From an uncultured Actinomyces sp. (GTDB lineage Bacteria > Actinomycetota > Actinomycetes > Actinomycetales > Actinomycetaceae), in contig URAS01000010.1 in NCBI GenBank assembly GCA_900545825.1, positions 40,913-104,912 on the forward strand: a stretch of DNA of 64,000 nt, in the 5' to 3' direction. The translations under genes and the position numbers were made by a program. The notes under the pieces are model-generated. The model saw only the letters and a list, made by a program, of their open reading frames with translations, was not told the DNA's origin and searched no databases. Positions 60,501 through 64,000 of the stretch are shown piece by piece (position 1 is the stretch's first letter; each line of letters starts with the position of its first letter).

Positions 60501-60995
60501 AGAACGTGACTGAATCGTCTGATTAAAACTGGTGACGGCCTTTGCCATATTGCCCTCGTTGAGGGCGGGCACCACCGTGTCGATCGCGACGGACGCCACC
60601 TCGTCCTCGCTCAGCCTGGCGTGCGGGCCGGGCGTCGCCAGGTACCACAGCTGCCCCGAGGAGGGGATGATCTCGAGGAGATAGGACTCCTTGGGCGCGT
60701 GGGATTTTTCGAGGCTGTCCAACGCCCACTGTTTCGCGCTGAGGGACCCCGTGTCCGGGATGATCGCCACGTAAACCGACGCGCCGTCCTTCGCGGACTT
60801 CTTGAGCTCTGCCGACACACGCTGCGAGTTCGTCCCGAGCATCCCCTGGGGATCGAATACCATGTTCGAGATTGACACCGGACTTTGCGCGCCGCGTGGC
60901 TGGGCCGACGAGATGCCGCTCAGCGAACACAGACACGCCAACGCCAAGACGACGGCGACGACGTGCGCAAGCACCTGGCGAGCACGTCGTGTCAT
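57525..60995 (-). CDS. TPM-domain membrane protein with very long disordered region
   Basis: A 1156-residue protein. Signal peptide (1-32), extracytoplasmic TPM domain (about 45-165, DPQGMLGTNSQRVSAEL...GASVYVAIIP), and one membrane helix near 178-200 (LWLLIVLGVLLGAAILALIAWI) come first. Then follow about 480 residues of Gln/Pro/Arg/His-rich low-complexity sequence (HQQAP and QQP repeats). A 140-residue charged coiled coil (EARRAERARAEQERREAEE type) and a helical C-terminal domain (about 890-1156) complete it. Actinobacterial TPM proteins are usually half as long. ATG 60995 is preceded by GGAAAGG. Its role is unknown; a scaffold at the membrane is conceivable. Confidence 0.8.
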   Translation of the reverse strand: MTRRARQVLAHVVAVVLALACLCSLSGISSAQPRGAQSPVSISNMVFDPQGMLGTNSQRVSAELKKSAKDGASVYVAIIPDTGSLSAKQWALDSLEKSHAPKESYLLEIIPSSGQLWYLATPGPHARLSEDEVASVAIDTVVPALNEGNMAKAVTSFNQTIQSRSRDASGAPLWLLIVLGVLLGAAILALIAWIRRRKERARAPQSVPPDGMDRMNTSPQSPRITPYPSARPDAEYVAQEKAIRPMPDSSRPNKKRRFFARKADDEGYASSFEGSETYGAPADDIWSRPAPGVPEAPASRHGHAPAPAPQTNDGLTSAMRQAGVTDERLLNRVAAAQAQQQAQMPPRGQQEWGSRPTPMQQDPRRQQQWEAHQQAPMNAPQHQQGWQTQPYPPQQPHQQAPQQPDWQGQQPTQPRYSNDPLPRQPREAGPDGTRYIELAPARSDHMHRPDAAEPPAAQRPAAGYEWQQRVHEGQRREGRYPEAASGHQQPQRDPRAEHYPRQRGAADPYASQMMEQPHRQSAGTGRPHQQAPHEDGYRPQRPRPVREERHAQDFRGERHPVQRPAPLHDERQTQAPQDDRYASQRPVPTRDERHGYTGQQRQIQQPSRYSAQMDRPDSVRERVTHTEASTASRPVRRQYQTPATSATPRTRQVEPAPQAPQRPSRVPAIPPLRSAARPEPSVDELAQTYLDQMVEAAAHTGMTPHQADRMRELLADAARHMAEEEAGMAAAAAAPAPEPFDVEAATREARERAQAEMEARRAERARAEQERREAEEAERLERARRARVEADAARRAEAQARERAQADARKAAEEQRRRNEAEAERRRAEAQARAEHRARQAQAASNQLPAAPEAPATSQPPARPQRFAQALREADTLCRATEGSLEVVKVQFGNSHTQSYAQALAQARRAVTEGLDLFADAQLNQHPLTDNGYLEMLSDAVTALREQAARFATWRHAESSVDDIAADLEEFFLEAESGLSQTDQVLALIEPYQPSHVALLANDVNQAYDHLNQARSLLGQARSASDQREASSLTQRAERAVLDAVLVGHRVEDWKEYARNQRTRDAAADADTALKYSTEAVVCYMAALDDFMSLHRSRVSLAARTMLMLANKTLTRVDAIGSSDPERALRLIDQAEQQAEQADRLATAALENNNRR

Positions 60996-61147
60996 AGTCG
61001 GGCCTTTCCGGACGATGGTGAGCGCCACTCCCTGAGGGCAAAGCGCCAAAGTTGTGTCAGACTGGATGGGCGGGCCCATCCCTAGCCGTTATCATATGAG
61101 ATTCATCTGTGTGGTGGACGCCCGCGACTGAAACAGGAGGAGGTCTC

Positions 61148-61522
61148 GTGCCCAGCGGTCACGTCAAGTGGTATTCGAAGGACAAGGGATTCGGTTTTAT
61201 TACGGCCGATGACGGGGCCGAAGTGTTTTTGCGCTCAGGCGCCCTTCCGCCCGGAGTGATCCCGAAAAGTGGCACCCGGGTCGAGTTTGGCGTCGCCGAA
61301 GGACGCAAGGGGCCCCAGGCCACGTCGGTCACGATCGTCACTCGGCAGCCGTCCCTGGCCAAGGCGCATCGGCGTAACGCCCGCGACATGGTGGGTGTCG
61401 TCGAGGATCTCATTAAGCTTCTCGATTCCGCGTCGGGTTCCCTACGCCGAGGGCACTATCCCGACAACTCAAAGAAAATTGCCCAGGTGATGCGGGCCCT
61501 GGCGGAGGACTTTGATGCCTAA
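61148..61522 (+). CDS. Cold-shock-domain protein
   Basis: A 124-residue protein. The cold-shock fold takes residues 1-65 with RNP1-type KGFGFI (13-18) and VFLRSGAL in place of the usual VFVHYS, so the aromatic RNP2 side is altered. The C-terminal half (LAKAHRRNARDMVGVVEDLIKLLD) is helical and occurs in the longer actinobacterial CSPs. GTG 61148 follows AGGAGGAGG. It overlaps the DUF3027 gene by eight bases, a pairing typical of Actinomycetota. Confidence 0.9.
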   Translation: MPSGHVKWYSKDKGFGFITADDGAEVFLRSGALPPGVIPKSGTRVEFGVAEGRKGPQATSVTIVTRQPSLAKAHRRNARDMVGVVEDLIKLLDSASGSLRRGHYPDNSKKIAQVMRALAEDFDA

Positions 61523-62297
61523 GAGTTCTGGCGCCGTCAAGAAGACGACGAAAGGGAAGGTTGACGCCGTCCTCGCCGACGCGGTCGACACGGCACGCGA
61601 GGCGCTGGCCCCGATCGCGCACCCCGACGAGATTGGGGAACACCTGGGGGCGGACGCCGACGAGCCGCGACTGGTGTCCCACTACTTTGATTGTTTGAAG
61701 AAGGGGTACCGCGGTTGGCGGTGGGTGGCCACGCTGGCGCGTGTGCCCCGCTCCAAGCGTGTCACCGTCTGTGAGATCGCGCTCGTCCCTGGCGACGATG
61801 CGCTGTTGGCGCCCGCCTGGGTGCCGTGGGAAGAGCGGCTGCGTCCTAGTGATGTTGGTCGCGATGACGAGCTGCCGTATCGCGGCGAGGACGACCGCCT
61901 CGAGCAGTCGTACGAAGACACCGACGACGAAGACATGGACTGCCGCACCATCGAAGAGATGGGGCTGGGGCGTCCTCGGATCCTGTCTCCTCTCGGCCGC
62001 AACGAGGCGATTGAGCGGTGGTATTCCTCGGAACGAGGCCCCGCACGCGGAGCAAACAATCGACGCAAACTCCCTGATCACACCTGTTCCGACTGCGGAT
62101 TCATGGTGAAACTGTCGGGGTCGCTGCGCACCGTTTTTGGTGTGTGCGCGAACGAGTGGTCGCCGGATGACGGCTGCGTCGTGTCGATGGATCACACGTG
62201 CGGGGCACACTCTGAAACCGGGGCGACCGACCAGCAGACCAGCCAGTGGGAGCCGGTGCCACCGCGCGTCAACGAGCTCGATATCGAGGTTGTCTAG
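61515..62297 (+). CDS. DUF3027 family protein
   Basis: A 260-residue cytoplasmic protein of an actinobacterial family of unknown function. Features are the helical N-terminus (ADAVDTAREALAPIA), HYFDCLKKGYRGWRWVATLARVPRSKRVTVCEIALVPGDDALLAPAWVPW as the conserved core, and a cysteine cluster (CSDCGF, GVCANEWSPDDGCVV, HTCGAHS) that probably binds zinc. It is coupled to the cold-shock gene. ATG 61515 is used; TTG 61512 is also possible. Confidence 0.88.
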   Translation: MPKSSGAVKKTTKGKVDAVLADAVDTAREALAPIAHPDEIGEHLGADADEPRLVSHYFDCLKKGYRGWRWVATLARVPRSKRVTVCEIALVPGDDALLAPAWVPWEERLRPSDVGRDDELPYRGEDDRLEQSYEDTDDEDMDCRTIEEMGLGRPRILSPLGRNEAIERWYSSERGPARGANNRRKLPDHTCSDCGFMVKLSGSLRTVFGVCANEWSPDDGCVVSMDHTCGAHSETGATDQQTSQWEPVPPRVNELDIEVV

Positions 62298-62378
62298 CAT
62301 CTTTCGCGTTGGCTTGGGGTCGTTTCGTCACGCATAATTGCCTTCGTCCTCATCATCTAAGAGAACGGAAGCGTCTCC

Positions 62379-63836
62379 ATGTCCGTTGAAAAGACGGAGA
62401 ATCCCACGCGCAAGGCCAGCGGCCTCGACGCGTTCTTCCACATCACCGAGCGCGGCTCGTCTATCGGCCAGGAAATCCGTGGCGGCCTCGTCACGTTCTT
62501 CGCGATGGCCTACATCCTCGTCGTCAACGCGTCGATCCTGTCGGCCGCGGCGCCGAAGGGTATCGACCCGGCGTCGATCGCGGCCGGGACCGCCCTGGTC
62601 GCCGGCGTCATGACGATCCTCATGGGCGTCGTCGCGAACTTCCCGATGGGTCTGGCCGCCGGCATGGGCCTCAACGCGATCGTCGCATTCACGCTGGCGA
62701 ATCCGCACGCCCTCGGGCTGACCTACGCCGAGGCCATGGGCCTGATCTTCTGGGAGGGCGTGGCCATCACGATCCTCGTGCTGACCGGGTTCCGCGAGGC
62801 GGTCTTCAAGGCCGTGCCGGCGCACCTCAAGACGGCGATCTCGGTGGGTATCGGCCTGTTCATCTGCTTCGTCGGCCTCATCAACGCCGGCATTATTCGG
62901 CCGGGCGGCACCTACGTCCAGCTGGGCGTCAACGGGTCGCTGATCGGCTGGCCCGCCCTCGTCTTTGTGTTCGGCTTGGTCGTCATCATCGTCCTGTACC
63001 TGCGCAACGTCCAGGGGGCGATCCTCATCGGTATCGCCGTGTCGACCGTCCTCGCTGTCATTGTTCAGGCGGTGTCGCACCTGGGCATTCGTGGCACGGA
63101 TGCGGCCGGCAACACGGTGCACGTCAACGGGTGGGCGACGAACATCCCCGCCCTCGAAGGGTCGCCGATCCAGCTGCCGCACTTCGCGACGCTGGGCACC
63201 ATTGATTTCTTCGGTGCGTTCCACAAGCTCGGTGCGGTCGCCGTGATCCTCATCGTCTTCTCGCTGATGCTGGCCGACTTCTTTGACACCATGGGCACGA
63301 TGGTTGCCGTCGGGCAGGGCGCGAACCTGCTGGACGAGAACGGCAACCCGCCGCGTACCCGTGAGGTCCTGCTCATCGACTCGCTCGCCGCGGTCGTTGG
63401 TGGTCTGGGCGGCGTCTCGTCGAACACGTCGTACGTCGAGTCGACCTCCGGCGTCGCCGAGGGCGCCCGCACCGGCCTGGCGTCGGTCGTCACCGGTGTC
63501 CTGTTCCTCCTGTCGATGTTTATCGCGCCGCTCGTCGAATTGGTTCCCGCCGAGGCCGCGTCGATTTCGCTTGTGTTCGTCGGCTTCCTCATGATGATGA
63601 ACGTCGCCGATATCGACTGGCGTAACCCCATGCAGGCCGTCCCGTGCTTCCTCACGATCGCCATGATGCCGTTTGCCTACTCGATTACCGCGGGTATCGG
63701 TTTCGGTTTCATCGCGTTTGTCGTGTGCGAGATCGCCATGGGCAAGGCCAAGAAGATTCAGCCGCTCATGTGGGTTGTGTCGATCCTGTTCGTCATTTAC
63801 TTCTGCCTGGAGCCGATCCAGAATCTGCTGCACTAG
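62379..63836 (+). CDS. NCS2-family purine permease (AzgA-like)
   Basis: A 485-residue carrier with 12-14 helices. TERGSSIGQEIRGGLVTFFAMAYILVVNASIL at the start, NFPMGLAAGMGLNAIVAF, DFFDTMGTMVAVG and SSNTSYVESTSGVAEGARTGLASVV are diagnostic for the AzgA/PbuG subgroup that imports guanine, hypoxanthine or adenine with protons. It lies 81 bases after the DUF3027 gene. A hairpin follows the stop codon. Confidence 0.92.
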   Translation: MSVEKTENPTRKASGLDAFFHITERGSSIGQEIRGGLVTFFAMAYILVVNASILSAAAPKGIDPASIAAGTALVAGVMTILMGVVANFPMGLAAGMGLNAIVAFTLANPHALGLTYAEAMGLIFWEGVAITILVLTGFREAVFKAVPAHLKTAISVGIGLFICFVGLINAGIIRPGGTYVQLGVNGSLIGWPALVFVFGLVVIIVLYLRNVQGAILIGIAVSTVLAVIVQAVSHLGIRGTDAAGNTVHVNGWATNIPALEGSPIQLPHFATLGTIDFFGAFHKLGAVAVILIVFSLMLADFFDTMGTMVAVGQGANLLDENGNPPRTREVLLIDSLAAVVGGLGGVSSNTSYVESTSGVAEGARTGLASVVTGVLFLLSMFIAPLVELVPAEAASISLVFVGFLMMMNVADIDWRNPMQAVPCFLTIAMMPFAYSITAGIGFGFIAFVVCEIAMGKAKKIQPLMWVVSILFVIYFCLEPIQNLLH

Positions 63837-63853
63837 CAGGTAGGTGACTGCGC

Positions 63854-63886
63854 TTGTCCCGGGCCACTGTGGGTGGCCCGGGACAA
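63854..63886 (+). terminator. Hairpin after the purine permease
   Basis: A perfect 14-bp stem TTGTCCCGGGCCAC/GTGGCCCGGGACAA with a five-base loop; no T-tract follows. Confidence 0.7.
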
Positions 63887-63943
63887 CGTGTATTTGCGGC
63901 CGTTCGCGGTCTCTGGGGCTCGCGGCGCCCTCGTGTGAAAGGG

Positions 63944-64000
63944 GGTTATCCACAGGGCGGGCGAGGGCGGCTGCCTCGGCGTGTTTTTTCGCTAGGGTGT
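63944..64000 (+). repeat. DnaA-box leader repeat, copy B (cut by the window end)
   Basis: This stretch matches 33803-33859, including TTATCCACA (63946-63954), GGGCGAGGGCG and TTTTCGCTAGGGTGT. Upstream sequence (CGCGGCGCCCT, GAAAGGGGGT) also recurs near copy A, but there it is separated from the box by about 120 extra bases. The gene it should precede lies outside the window. Confidence 0.75.

Overview
The window is high-GC DNA from an actinobacterium. Pointers are frequent GTG starts, several short or absent 5' leaders with TANNNT -10 boxes, a DUF3027 protein, a groEL controlled by CIRCE boxes without a groES beside it, and the order argS-lysA-hom-thrC-thrB-rho. A sortase-type tail (LSKTG) and a secreted lipoprotein/PKD-like pair fit the Actinomycetaceae best, but this family placement is inference. 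The window is mostly ordinary chromosome with a few accessory islands.

Layout. 1-5.1 kb: end of one HlyC/CorC-type membrane protein and a second complete one, an M23 peptidase, a glycerophosphodiesterase, rpiB, tRNA-Arg(CCG) and an MFS transporter. 5.1-15.3 kb: argS, lysA, hom, thrC, thrB and rho, interrupted between lysA and hom by a 1.8-kb insertion holding a palindromic repeat, a broken lipoprotein gene and a membrane protein of unknown role. 15.3-24 kb: glpD, a SorC-type regulator and a divergent operon (phosphotriesterase-like lactonase, UlaD-, UlaE- and UlaF-like enzymes, PfkB kinase, MFS carrier) that looks like a PTS-free version of L-ascorbate/3-keto-L-gulonate breakdown. 24-28.1 kb: the second, inverted copy of the palindromic repeat and a sucrose cluster (GH32, frameshifted LacY/CscB-type permease, LacI regulator). 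28.2-33.5 kb: TrpB2, Ung, an NAD(P)H-dependent flavin reductase and a surface-anchored 5'-nucleotidase. 33.5-35.5 kb: an accessory cassette with a DnaA-box leader, a DUF6318-like lipoprotein and a frameshifted secreted PKD-like protein. 36-47.6 kb: LytR_C protein, groEL, a lone WXG100 protein, an HD-like protein, a two-component system, PH-domain membrane proteins, a DUF2520 protein, a degenerate PanC and lysS. 48-56.9 kb: lactate utilisation (lutABC, lctP) and glycerol uptake (glpF, glpK, SorC-type regulator). 57-64 kb: NYN nuclease, a giant TPM-domain membrane protein, cold-shock protein, DUF3027, a purine permease and, at the edge, a second copy of the DnaA-box leader.

Together the catabolic genes describe a heterotroph living on small carbon compounds. 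GDPD, GlpF, GlpK and GlpD feed glycerol into dihydroxyacetone phosphate. LctP and LutABC oxidise lactate. The sugar-acid operon feeds D-xylulose 5-phosphate to the pentose phosphate pathway, where RpiB acts. Sucrose uptake through the local permease seems lost unless the frameshift is a sequence error.

Caution: four reading frames look broken by single-base indels (two small shifts near 4.9 kb, and single shifts near 9.03, 26.05 and 34.69 kb), and one lipobox cysteine codon reads as a stop (8.40 kb). Whether these are real decay or assembly errors cannot be decided from the sequence alone.
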